DNA from: Jaapia argillacea MUCL 33604
Lineage: Eukaryota; Basidiomycota; Agaricomycetes; Jaapiales; Jaapiaceae
Length of the DNA stretch: 64,000 bases
Assembly: GCA_000697665.1 (NCBI GenBank)
Contig: KL197710.1
Coordinates: forward strand, 480,078 to 544,077
Reading direction: 5' to 3'
In this document: positions 33,681-45,400 of the stretch, piece after piece
How the letters are laid out: each line of letters opens with the position of its first letter
Numbering within the stretch: the stretch's first letter is position 1
The notes under the pieces: generated by a model
The model's input: the letters and a program-made list of their open reading frames with translations, nothing else
What the model was told of the DNA's origin: nothing
Databases searched by the model: none
Program-made: the position numbers and the translations under genes

Positions 33681-36600
33681 CTAACCCACCCTCGACTTCT
33701 TCAACGCTGGTTGAGGGGTGCTGGTGGCCCGATCCGTATCCTTCCTCTTCTTCGTCGGCCCCTTTACACTCGACAACAACTCACGATACCGATTCTTGAC
33801 GACCCCAGCAATCTTGCCAACCTCAGATTCCGCTCCATTGAAAACGATTGCGTTTCGGATCATCAGGTCAAGGTCAGCTTCAAACGCCTCGATAGTGTCG
33901 TACTTGTCGGCATCCAGCTTCTGGCGAATGGTCTTCAGATCACGAGCGTCCTTGCGAGGGATGATGTCGAAATATGTGGGAATACCAAGGACCACAGGGT
34001 CGACAGGCTCTCGGAAAACCCAGGAGCTGGAAATTGTTAGGTCACTGTTATAGGAATTGCGCCATAGCGGAAACTTACATGTCCTCAGAGACCAGCTTCG
34101 TCATAACACCCTGCAAGCTGCGCTTCACGCCCCATCCCAGTTTCTTCTCAGTCGCCTTCGCCCATTCCTTCTTGAACGCCTTCTCAACGATCTCCAGGTA
34201 AGCGATGGGAGGTGTCAGCGCTGGGTTAAACTTTCGGCAATTGCTGAAAACCAGCTCCATATCAGCAGCGAAATCCTCCATGCTTGGGTACTCGTTCTTG
34301 TTGAGCTTCTCCGTCATTGTTGCGAAGTCCATTGGGTGTGCGATTTCGTCATAATAGCTGTTGGTGTCTGGTTATTATTACACTTAATGGCGGAGAGGTG
34401 TGGCTTACGTGGGGCATCCATCGGCAACTGGATCGACAGGGCGGGCAAAAAGCAACCCTTCTGGCATCTTGAGAAGTAGTTTGAGAATATCTCGACATTT
34501 CTTGTCGTTGATGGCCATCGACTGGTGCCCATTTCTGGACTTCGAGGGCGAAGAGGTTGCATTGACGGTAAGATGCTCCTTCTCCTTTCCTTTCGAGGAT
34601 ACTCGAGGCGGTGGTTGGTTCTGAACAGGGGCCTCGGGTAAGGGTGGTGGAGGCGCTTTCTTCACTTTATTCTTCAGGGGGGCAGAGTCGCTCTTCGCCT
34701 TATCTGAGGTAGAAGCAGCGGCTGATGGTTCCGGAGGCGTTGGCCTCTCCTTCTTCGCAGGCGTTGCCAGAGCCAGAATCTCGTCCTCCTCGACAGGATC
34801 CCCAGTAGCTTGATTCTTCTTCCTCTTCCCTGTCACGGCCACCTTCTCGGTCGGCACCTTCTTCTCCGGGACTGAATGATGACCCTGCTCTCGCTCAATG
34901 GCAATAACCTCTTGTAGGAGGTCATCATCGACATCAGCTGGTGGGGGCATATCGACAGCTTTGGGCTTCCTGCCTCTGGGTTTGACAAGTGGGAGCTTGG
35001 TGGGAGTATCAGAGTCTGCGGGTTTGACCTGAGAGCCACCGACTTTCAACTTGATGGTCGGCCTTGGTGCTTCTGATCGAGCAGCCGGGGTAGCAACAGG
35101 TACCGGTACCACAGGTGCCTCTCTTGCTGGAACAGGAGCGCGCGGTGGGGGGGCCTTGGGAACGGGGGCTTTCGGAACAGGCGGCTTGATTGTCAAAGGT
35201 GGGGGAGGTGGTGGAGGATGGGCCTTGTCGGCGGCTTCAAGTGTCTTGTTGATCCTAACCCATTCTGTAACGCCAAACTGTGACACCTGTCTCAGGGGAG
35301 CAAAGGTGGACGGACTCACGCTTGTCAAAGAATCCATCGAGAGCGACGGCTTCGTTGTAGGCAAATGTACCCGTGAGGTTGTAAGTCTTCGCGTTGTTGA
35401 TCATGAGACGGAAATCCGCCTCAAAGGCGAAGCGATCTGCGTACATTCCCGCCTCCAACTTGGCGTTGATGGTGCTGAGGTCCATCGGTTTCTTGATGAC
35501 ATCGAAGTAGCTTTGGCAAGAGTAAATGAGTCTGAAAGGGCAATGCGAGGTCATGAAAACACTCACTTTGGGGCTCGGTCGCGTACCGGGTCGACCGGTT
35601 GCAAGAACAAAACTGCTCGCTTGTGGGTTTGCAGCTTCTTGAGAGCATTTCGGGAAGCTCGCAGATCGTTCAAACTCATACCCCCAGATTGGGCCCTTGG
35701 TACATTCTTCTCCTTCTTCGGGGCCTCTTTCTTCGCCTTCGGCGTAGGCTTCACAGATGAAGGACCACGTTTCAGAGGCTCTGGGGGTAGCATTGCCGGA
35801 GGTTTCGCGATGGGCATGGTAGGTGTAGAAGGGAGCCGAATCTTGGTAGCAACAGCGAAAGGAGGAAGAGGGCTTTTCACCGCCGGCTCCGCAGCCTTCA
35901 GGGTGCGCTGTGCCTTGAGGGGCATCTTGAGAGGGAGTAGTGGGGGTGGTTGTTCAGCAACGGGGGTGGGGGGAAGGTGCAGTAAGACTTTCGGTGGAGC
36001 CTCTTCTGCCCCACGGATAAGCAAGTCGGCAAGTTTCAGCACACACCACCGAACCTCATGGTCGGCATCGGCAGCACTGAAAATTCCCGCAGGTGAGCCA
36101 GTTTGTATCAGAGAAGGGCGGTTCGACTCACAGCGCGATGGGCATTAAAAACTCTCTTAGTACCTCATTCTTGCCAACCTCCCTGTCTTTCCGCAACGCC
36201 TTAATCACCAACTCCACCTCAGACTTCTTCGCCTCCTTAATCTTTTCAGACCCCGTTCCATCATCTTCAATGAGGAGCGATTCAGTCTCCTTGACCGAGG
36301 TCTTCAGATCACCCATCGTCACCAATAGGGCGAAACTTTGACAAGCATTGCGAGCAACATGGCGCCGAACAGCCCGCGACGGATCGTTCGCCATGACGGC
36401 GAGGATATAGCGCATAATCTTGGGAGTGTACCACTTTGTCAGAAGTAGTGCATCAAACGCTGCCATGCGGACTTGGGTGTAGTGACCCTCACTAAAAGGC
36501 CGGTGTCAAATAATGTCCAGAATAAACAGGCGGATGACCTACCGAGTCAACGGAAAGAAAACTCGAGGATCGTAGGGTATCAGATTGGCGATGCCAAGGA

Positions 36601-39600
36601 TGACATAGAACTACAGAAGACTTAGTGTGAATTATACGTCGGAGTTTTCTACTCACATCGATTGTGGCAATCGTCACAACGTTGTGAGGAGACGGAATGA
36701 GCCTATCCATGCTACGATATCTGTCAACTTCCGCCACTGCATGCTTCACCAGCCGGAGATCTTCTTCGTTATACTCCATCTTGGCTTCAGTTTGAAGCAG
36801 CTCCCCGCGTTCGGGAGGCAGGGTCGAAACAGTGGCACAAGCCGAGGCGCTGATAATACTACATATATAGAAAGCATCGGAGTACTGATAACAGACGATG
36901 AGAAAGATGATTTGACCAAGAGAAGAGAGGACGCACTGGATTGGCGGTGTTGTCGTTATACCGTAACTGGTCTATTAGGAACTGACGAACAACAGCAGGG
37001 GATTTGCCATTCTCAAATCGGACTCGTGAAATGGCGTTCAAAATACTCTGAAGGATCTAAGGTGAGCGGGGAACATATGCAAGGCAATAATGCCTACCTT
37101 CCGTACGAAATATTCTGCAATGTCTGAAAAGTCGTTCGGTCTAGGTACATATGTATAGGTGAATAAATCTTGATCTTGATCATCCGGCTCATAACAATAT
37201 CGGAGGAACAATTTGAAGAGGTGAAACAGTCCGAGGAAGTCGAGTCTCCGAATTGCGCACTGGACATGGGTAAGATTCGAGGAATCGCACAAGCACCAGG
37301 CAGATACTCACCGTGACAAGAGCTGCAGCCGCTTCGCATCGTATCCTGAAGAAGTAATTCGATACTAGGACAGTTCTGGTCAAAGTGCTGGATACGATGG
37401 CGTTGGGTTGCTTTGCAAGCGCATGAAGGGCCTACGAAAGGGTGAGGAGGTTCGTTTGAGCCATCACAAACGGACACTCACCTCCAACTGCGCAACGACG
37501 TCACGATCACGCTGCAACTGCGACACCCACATAAAATCAGGCTGCTCAAAGGCAATAGCCGCGATCCATTCAAAATCTGCATCGATCCGTATCCACTCAT
37601 ACGTCGCACCAGACATAACCTGCTCATCCTCTTCCGTCCAATCAACCACCTTCCAATTCTCTCGCTCTTTCTCCTTCTCCCAGATATCTAGACCAAAGCC
37701 CATGTCAACGAGGCCCATCGCCTCAACCGCCTCGGCATCACCCTCAGCTGCGGCCTGTGCGGCAGCTTGGCGAGCTAGATACCGTTTGGTATTTCGACGA
37801 ACACGCTTGTACTTCGTGTTGAACGGCACTTCATAGCGTTTGAACGGTGCACGGATGTCAAGTACATGCTCGTAAGGTGTACCATCAGCTTCGTGTATCC
37901 GAATCGTCATTTGGCCCTACATAAAAGCATGTCAGAATCACCAATGCCGCGGAATGTCCGACGAGGAAACGGACCTCGAAAAACGGCACGGGCTTCTTGA
38001 GAGTCTTCGCAACCTCGTTGTCTTCCTGCGCCTTATACGCGGGTGCCTCTTGCCTCATCGTAATCTCCACAGCCATCTTCTTCCTATTGAACGTGGCCGA
38101 AAACCCAAACGTCGGACACCCACTCCCATATATCCACTGTTCCGCAAACGTCCTAGGATCCATCCCGCTCACCTTTCTACACGTCCTCAAGAACGCATGT
38201 GTAGATAACGCGTTATTGGGCATCTCTCCGCTGATTGCAGATAGGAAGACCTTTGGCAAGACGCGAGATAAACCGAGGGACGTCCCAGATTTGCATAGGC
38301 GGCGATCGAGAATGTGGAGGACAAGAGGCGCTTTGAGGTTGATAAATGAGAGGATGGACGATTCCGGGGGGTCGAGATTCTGAGGTTGACATATGGGAGG
38401 CATATTCCCATTGTCGCACTGCAATACACGCTCCGTGTCCTTCTTCATTCGAAACCTATACTCGTTATTCCCGAATAATTTTCGGAGAAACAACCCCGTG
38501 ATATATAACCCTAAACCATTGACCAACCAGGTGTCGGACCAGGCTTTCTGTTGTATGTTGATCCCAACCCATTGGCACGCCAACGCGTGGCTCAACGAGT
38601 GACGAGTCTCGTACACTTGATCGATCGAGTCTTCCCCGTGAAGCATATCCGCGGTCACTAGCGATAAGGTGGCACTATCGAATCGGGCTGTTGGCATCTC
38701 GTCGACGAAGACGAGTTTATGGGAGCCGAAGGGATAGGAGCCAAACTCTGTCGAGTAGAAGTTCATAGCACCTCGCATGAAGGATACGGACGTTGTCAAA
38801 TGTGCTTCATGTCCGGGCAGACAAAAAGCGTGCATAAGCGGTTGCGAAGCTCCGGTGGGTTCGTCTGAAGCGCTCTGATCGGCCGGTATTGGATAGACAT
38901 GGAATGGTCCCGCCGCCCAAGCAATGTGTTGCACAGACGTGAGGACGGCCTGAGAGAATAGGAAGATCGTCTTGCTCGAGTTGTACGGGTGGGCCACCTA
39001 TATTTCCGACATGGTTGAATGCTAGGGTGGGCGACAAGATTGGGGAAACACGCACCTGCTCCATGAGTTCTCCACTACAAATAACCACAGTCGGATAATC
39101 GGTTTGCGCACCCTCAGGATCTTCATCGTCGATGACTGGATGTGGCTCTTCCAGTGACTTTGGAACCACAAACTCGAACTCCCAAGTGCACTTCTCCCAA
39201 AGATTATCGATACATGGAACCCAGCATCTAGCCGCGTCGGGAGAGGAAGGAGTGGTATAGACGTGGGGAACACGCTGAGTCATTCGGCATTGTTAGCATG
39301 TTAGGACAAAGAGTACGATGAAGTCTGGCTTACGTAGGGGTAGGCATCAGTTGGAAGAAGAAACTGAAGGCCATCGACAGGATTGCGCAGGCTATAGACG
39401 ATTTTCACCGTGATAGGAGCGTATTCAGGAATAGCTGGCTGCTGATATGAAGGCCCAGGGGTCTGTGGCTCGGGGGTAGCAGCTGTCCATCCGTCAGCAC
39501 AACGGAGACCATGAAGAAAGAACAGAGCAAGAACCTTCACTAGCTATCATACCCGACGAAGAATGTCCAGATGGCTTGAAGGAGACGTGATTCGGGATCG

Positions 39601-40086
39601 CGATGGACAGTTCTCCTTCATCTCCCTCTGCAAGGGCCGAGTACAACTTGCGCTTCAGCTCAGGGTGGTGGTGGCAGTCTTGGGCATTGGGGATATTGAG
39701 ATTGGATAAGGGATCGTAGTAACTATATTCCGCAGGGTGGGACGCGACAGTGATGGATTGGATACCTGGACAACATCATGAGACGGCGCATGCTACGCAA
39801 GAGGAATCAATACATACTGCATTGTCGCGAATGCAGATTGATGGTCTTGAGGTCCTTGCTCACGGGAGTGAGGGTGATCTCGGTATAACCCTGAGAGCAA
39901 CGAATTGAGTACCAAGCGAGACGGAGGGGAGACCGTCTTTCATACCCAGATGCTACCAGAGAAGTCAATTTCTAGTACCACTTTTTGGTGGCTAGTAGAG
40001 ACGATGCATCATGTCAGTACAATAACCAGTATTAGGAGGGAGAACACGTATATAGTGAAGCCTCTGCGGACAGATTCACGTTGCAT
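33681..40086 (-). CDS. TAF2: TFIID subunit TAF2 with three C-terminal bromodomains
   Basis: This is a large many-exon gene starting MQRESVRRGFTIYVHQKVVL, then EIDFSGSIWGYTEITLTPVS, a typical TAF2 N terminus. The M1-aminopeptidase-like core follows (HLTTSVSFMRGAMNFYSTEF, VFVDEMPTARFDSATLSL), but the zinc site is lost: HSLSH replaces HExxH and LVNGLGL lacks the Glu. A HEAT-like C-terminal half runs to about 36.1 kb. Then come proline- and lysine-rich linkers with three bromodomains: YFDVIKKPMDLSTINAKL at about 35.3-35.6 kb, PVDPVADGCP..DFATMTEKLN at about 34.1-34.4 kb and PVDPVVLGIPTYFDIIPRKD at about 33.7-34.0 kb. Each keeps the acetyl-lysine-binding Asn (YN or FN). Yeast and human TAF2 lack bromodomains. 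TAF2 binds Initiator DNA and TAF1/TAF8 in TFIID. Confidence 0.93.
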
Positions 40087-40404
40087 GTTGAAGTTAGGAC
40101 TGGTGGTTCTGTCGAGTCACAGCACTGTATCGAGAACGGAGGAGAACAAGCAGAGCCAGGAAATGCAAGAGACAGGCTGGCAACGGGCTAGAGTGATGGT
40201 GGTATTGAGTAAAGGATCGCCGCCGTCGAGTCTGACGATGACGGAGCGCGCTGTTCGTTGGTGGGTGCACCAGGCATGAAGCCTGCTTACGTAACAACCG
40301 TGTGCGGTCTACAATTTTGTCTCGCCGCTTGAGTTTGAGCCTTTTCTTTCAGTTTCTCCAGTCCATTATCCGACAGGACATCCCACTGGGCCCCTTTGCC
40401 AACT
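40087..40404. promoter_or_regulatory. divergent promoter TAF2/LTV1
   Basis: These 318 bases separate the two start codons (TAF2 ATG at 40086 on minus, LTV1 ATG at 40405 on plus). No TATA box is obvious on either side; CT-rich tracts near the LTV1 start fit a leader. Confidence 0.5.
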
Positions 40405-42268
40405 ATGCCGCCTAAAAAATCCATCTTTCGTCAGCCAGGAGCAAGACACTTTCAACTCGTTCATCGATCTCAACGAGATCCGCTCATCCATGACCCTGAA
40501 GCAAGCCAACATGTTTTGAAGCCGATCGAGAGAGAAAATGTCAAGAAGGTGAGCTTCCCCTGCAATGTTTTTTCATTCATATTTATAGGCCATTTTATTC
40601 AAGGGAAAGTCTCGAGCAGACTTAGAGAGTGATCCATCTCTCGCAGACCTCACAGATGACTTCAAGCGAGCCAACATCGGCGAAGCATCTGCCTACGGAG
40701 TTTATTACGATGACACAGAATACGACTACATGCAACACTTGAAGCCGGTAGGATTGCAGGAAGATGGTGTCGACAGCATTCTCCTAGAGGCACCAGTGAC
40801 CAAAGCAAAAGGCAAGGCAAAGATCCCAATCGAATTACGAGACTTGCCGGTCGACGTCTTACCCTCTACGTCTGAGCTACCGAGGAACTACGAGACCCAG
40901 GAAGCCGTCCCTTCTTCCATAGCTGGTTTTCAACCGGATCTCAACCCGCATTTGAGACAGGTTTTGGAGGCACTAGAGGATGATGCATTCGTAGATGATG
41001 GACTTGAGGACGATTTTTTCGGAGAGCTTGTTGGAGATGGCGAACGGGCCGAGGATGATGAGTTTGATTTCGAGTTTCGGGAAGAAGGCGTAGATGAAGG
41101 TGCAGAGGAATGGATTGACGAAGAGGAGGAAGCAGAGGGAGCCAATGCACCTGAAGGATGGGAAGCCCGCTTCGAACGGTTCAAGACCTCCCAGAAGGAG
41201 GCCGTCCATGCTAAGAACGGCTCAGATGTCGACTACGAGTCAGAGGACGGCGATACAATTGGTGGCCTCCCTCACATGTCCGTCATTGGAGCGAAACGGA
41301 GAAGGAGGAAGACCTCGGACGCATCAGGCTTTAGTATGAGCAGTTCATCCATGTACAGGAATGAACATTTGACAATCCTAGACGACCGTTTTGACAAGGC
41401 GAGGATCATTCTTTCCTGTCTGTATGACTATGAATGCATCCAGTTTCTCATATTCTCGGCATCGTAGATTGAGAAAGAGTACGACGACCAAGAGGAAGAA
41501 GATGATGACATGCTGTCCGATGGCGAGTCCGACGAAGCTCCCCAACTCTTGACGTCTCGGGAAGACTTCGAATCGATGATGGACGAATTCTTGGATCAGT
41601 ATGAGATTCTTGGGGGCAAAATGAAACCTGTCCTATCTGGCGGAGATGCTGCTCAGAAGCTGGACACCCTACGGCGAGCCATGGGTCAAGATGAGCGGGT
41701 ACGGGTGGCGAACGGAGACTCTGATGACGAAGCGGACATCTTGATGCCACTAGATATAAAGGACAAGCAGGATCGATGGGATTGTGAGACTATTCTATGT
41801 GAGTGGGTGCGGTATCCAGACCTGCTAGTTGATCCTGATTCCGCGAAGCAACATACAGCAATCTTGAGAATCATCCTCGTTTGATACGAGCAAGACAAAC
41901 AAAGCCAGTACCCAAGATTCACCTTGACCCCCGATCAGGATTGCCGATTGTCATTGAAAGGCAACCTCCCTTATCCATTCACCCCACCCTCACTTCTGAG
42001 GACGAAGAGGAGTCAACACCTTGTATGTCGTGCCTCAACCGCCTTTCTCAAAATCAGGACTGACATGCATCCAGCCGTCCGCGCAACTATCACACGTTCT
42101 CGAAACGAATCCAAAGAAGAAAAGAAGGCACGCAAGCAAGCGGTGAAGGCTGAACGACAAACTCGCCGCCTGGACAAGAAAGCAACCAGGGAACAATACT
42201 CAGCAGAAATCAAGCACCAGGCAAGAGGTCTCGCGCAGAAAGACACAGCCAAGATACGAAAGTTATGA
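40405..42268 (+). CDS. LTV1: ribosome biogenesis factor Ltv1
   Basis: The first ATG (40405) gives MPPKKSIFRQPGARHFQLVH then RSQRDPLIHD, the conserved Ltv1 start. Exon 2 reads AILFKGKSRADLESDPSLAD and contains the hallmark YYDDTEYDYMQHLKPVG. Ltv1 is a non-ribosomal factor on cytoplasmic pre-40S particles that chaperones uS3/uS10/eS10 placement and leaves after CK1 phosphorylation. The middle is very acidic, with a Ser-rich stretch GFSMSSSSMYRN. The C-terminal part reads STYSNLENHPRLIRAR after an intron with a GAAG|CAA acceptor, then VRATITRSRNESKEEKKARK and KDTAKIRKL. All joins checked keep phase. It is convergent with FAB1, 162 bases between stops. Confidence 0.94.
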
Positions 42269-42430
42269 TACTGGTAACGATGATGTCTAGATGTACAATT
42301 AGCTGGGAGTATATGTGCCAGGAATACGAGAGTATGCAACGTCAGGGTATGGTATGCAAAGGATCCCGCGAGAACGGCTGGTGGTTCATACTTATGATAC
42401 AATGGGATGGAAGAGCGAATTTGGCGGATG

Positions 42431-45400
42431 CTACCAATCTGGCCACAAGTCAAGCAAGCTGTTGCCCTCTTCTTCAGGAGTGTCTTTTTGCTTCATCCAC
42501 CGATCGGGAACCTTGGTCAATTATCAGCGGGTGTGGTGATCCTCTGGAGACACTTAAGACGCTTACCAAAGGGAAGTAACGTTCCATCGCGCTGAGGAAT
42601 CGTTGTCGATATTGCTTGGGTGTGATGATTGTCGGATCGCCTTTGCCTGCGCTCCCAAGGTCCTTCACCCAACTTTCTAATTTCTTGTCCCATGTGTAAG
42701 TTCTGATATAATCTGTGCATTGCGAAGACGGTCAATGAAAAGTTGTGCTGAACGATGGATCACACGAACCGACAATGCCAACGACCAGCTCATTCTTTTG
42801 ACTATCAACACCAACAACGAGCGAGTAGTCCATGACGTTGATATCGGCGAGGAATTTGCTGTCGTTGTAGAGAGAACCACGGAGAATTCTCTTCGAATGC
42901 TCGCGGAGGTAGAAGGGAGTCAAGTGGGCAGCTGGCTCAGAATATCAGCGACGTGAAGGACGTTTAATGGTGACGGATAAAGCATACTTTCGACCAGATT
43001 TTCGTCCAGCAGTACCTCGTTCTCGCGGCCAGTTGACCGAACGTGCCGATTTCGCGTGGACCCTTTTAAGTCGTAAATCTTCGGCGATATCAGCCATGGA
43101 TCAATGAAGTTGGGGATCAAGTTACCTTGGAAAAGCGACGATCGTAAAACAGATTCTCCATTACAAGAAGGTTCATATGAGTAGTTGGTTTAGTCTTAGC
43201 AGCGCTGGTATCCTTTTTCTTGAATGAAATCTTGAAGCAACCAAGGACTTTGGCAAGCAAGGTGGGACGCTATATGATCAGGGATGAGTGCAAATCGACA
43301 GGTAGGCGGAACAGAGAATACGCACACCAGCTGTCATCGAGGTGGACATATAGTCAAAGTATGCAGGTCCAAAGGTTTCCATAGTTTGGAGCTCTGCTTT
43401 CGACACTTCCTTTGCAATAAACCGATCATCTACAAACAATCAGCGGAAATCAAGTCGCGCAACGTCCGTGGCTTACCTCGAGTCTTCAAAAACGCCGAGC
43501 CCGACTTGCCACCGTTTGCATCCCACTTGACACATCGAGCAAGAGATTCGATCATACTTTTCTCGCAGTCGTAAGTTCGTCTAAGAGCATCAAACTGCTC
43601 GGGGTATAACACAGTGCAATTGATCGTCAAACCGCTTGTATCAAACGCTGGACAATATGCTCAGTGTCACAATTCAGAATCTACGAGGAGTCACTTACAA
43701 ATCAGCCATGGGAGTTTAGAGGAAGGTACTCTCATTTCCTCTGTCGGGTTCACACCTTCAGCCACTTCAACATTGACAACGCCCCAAGTGGAGTTTGACT
43801 CCGCGATCGATTGGTCATCGGGCATGAAAGCCTCACCCCCATCAGTCAGTTTGGGTTCTTTGACATGTCGATTCTCGGCACGAGACCTGGCGAGCTTCTC
43901 TCTGTATTGGGGGGAACTAAGAGATGTAAATATTGAGAGGCTTAGCTGTAGAAATAATATTGGTTTGACATACTTTAAGGCCAGAGCAATAATGGAAGTC
44001 GGTTCATCTGTCCTAACGACCATGGAGGAGTCCCGGAAGATGTGTTCAGGGTCAGCCATGGGATCGTCTACTTCGGGCTCTAGACGGGAACGCTGCTGCT
44101 GAGGGATTGGCTGAGGCCAAAGAGTCGACAGAGCTCGCAATATGGAGTGTCGCTCATTTCCTGACGGGCCGACTTCACATTCAGGCTGCGCAGGCAACAT
44201 CAATGGAGATGGCGGTACAGACATAGGGAGTTGGGCGACTTGTGGAGGACTGGCTGGTAGAAGAGGTGGCTCTGCGGGTTTCGCGGGCTCGCTTGCAAAA
44301 TCAGGAGAAAGAACCTCTGATGGAATCGATCCTGATTCCACCGTAACCAGAGGCAGTTGTAGACTTGCCTCCAAAGAGCTCTCATCTCGTGGCTTCTGAC
44401 TTTCATCTTCATCACCACCTTCATCGTCCGCCTCACTGGAAGAATCAGAACTCTCCGAATCGTCTCCAATGACGTCCTGCACACTTTCTAGAACCTCGAC
44501 TTTAGCTCGAGCAGTTGCAACAGGGCGCGCACGACGACCCCTGATGACTGCATATCGGCGAGTAGCACGTTCGTTCTCCTTGGTAAGGCGTTCGAAGTGT
44601 TTCGCGATGTTGGAGACTTTCCCTGGGCCCAGCGGCACCCGTCGGATGCTCGATTTGTTTGTGGCATTGACTACAGGGCGAATAGGTAGCCTATCCTTTA
44701 TCGGAGCACGAGGTAGTTTTGCCTTCCCCGTTCGAGATGTCGGAAATTCACCCTGCGAGCTTGGAGTTGGTGAGGTGCGACCGGTGCGCAGCGTCACGTC
44801 TGTCGCCGTGCGGCTGTACGAGGGTCGTTTCTCTGGAGAGGGTTGGCGTGACGGAAGATGAGATTCCGCCGAGGATCCTACGGCGCCGAATGCCCGTGGT
44901 GTTCTCCCGTGCGCTCGTCGGGCATGAGTGAGGTATCGAGGGGCCACATTGACGGCATAGCCTTGCTCAAAATCCGAGGTCGAGGGTTTCCTCGCGGGTA
45001 AGTGATGGCGAACCTTACTTCGCGGGAGGGGGCGATTCAGTCGAGGTTGTGATACCGACTCTTGATCACTTTCTGAAAGAACGAGACTCGGATTCGGATT
45101 GAAGGCGGTTTGTGCCAGATCTTCGACTCCTTCGGGGGGAATATACTCTTGATACTTCTTCACAAGCTCTGCAACGCTAGGATGCTGGACGGCTCGCCTA
45201 GGGAGCCGAGACGCGCGCGGAACAGCAGATTCGTTGACAACCTCGAGTTGACCCTCCTAGATAGAATATGAAAATATTGATGGGTACTGTGAGTGGTGCA
45301 CGAACCTTTGAAACCTGTCCATCCATTGCAGTGCCAGGCTGTTCCGCTCCGATCGTCGAATCGCTCTCCGGGTCCGATGGGTTTGCAGGTTGCTTGAGGG

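Noticed and set aside
35051-36148. 365-codon plus-strand open frame
   Set aside because: It is antisense to TAF2 exons with bromodomain and linker sequence; the minus strand has clear homology, this frame only Gly/Ser-rich composition.
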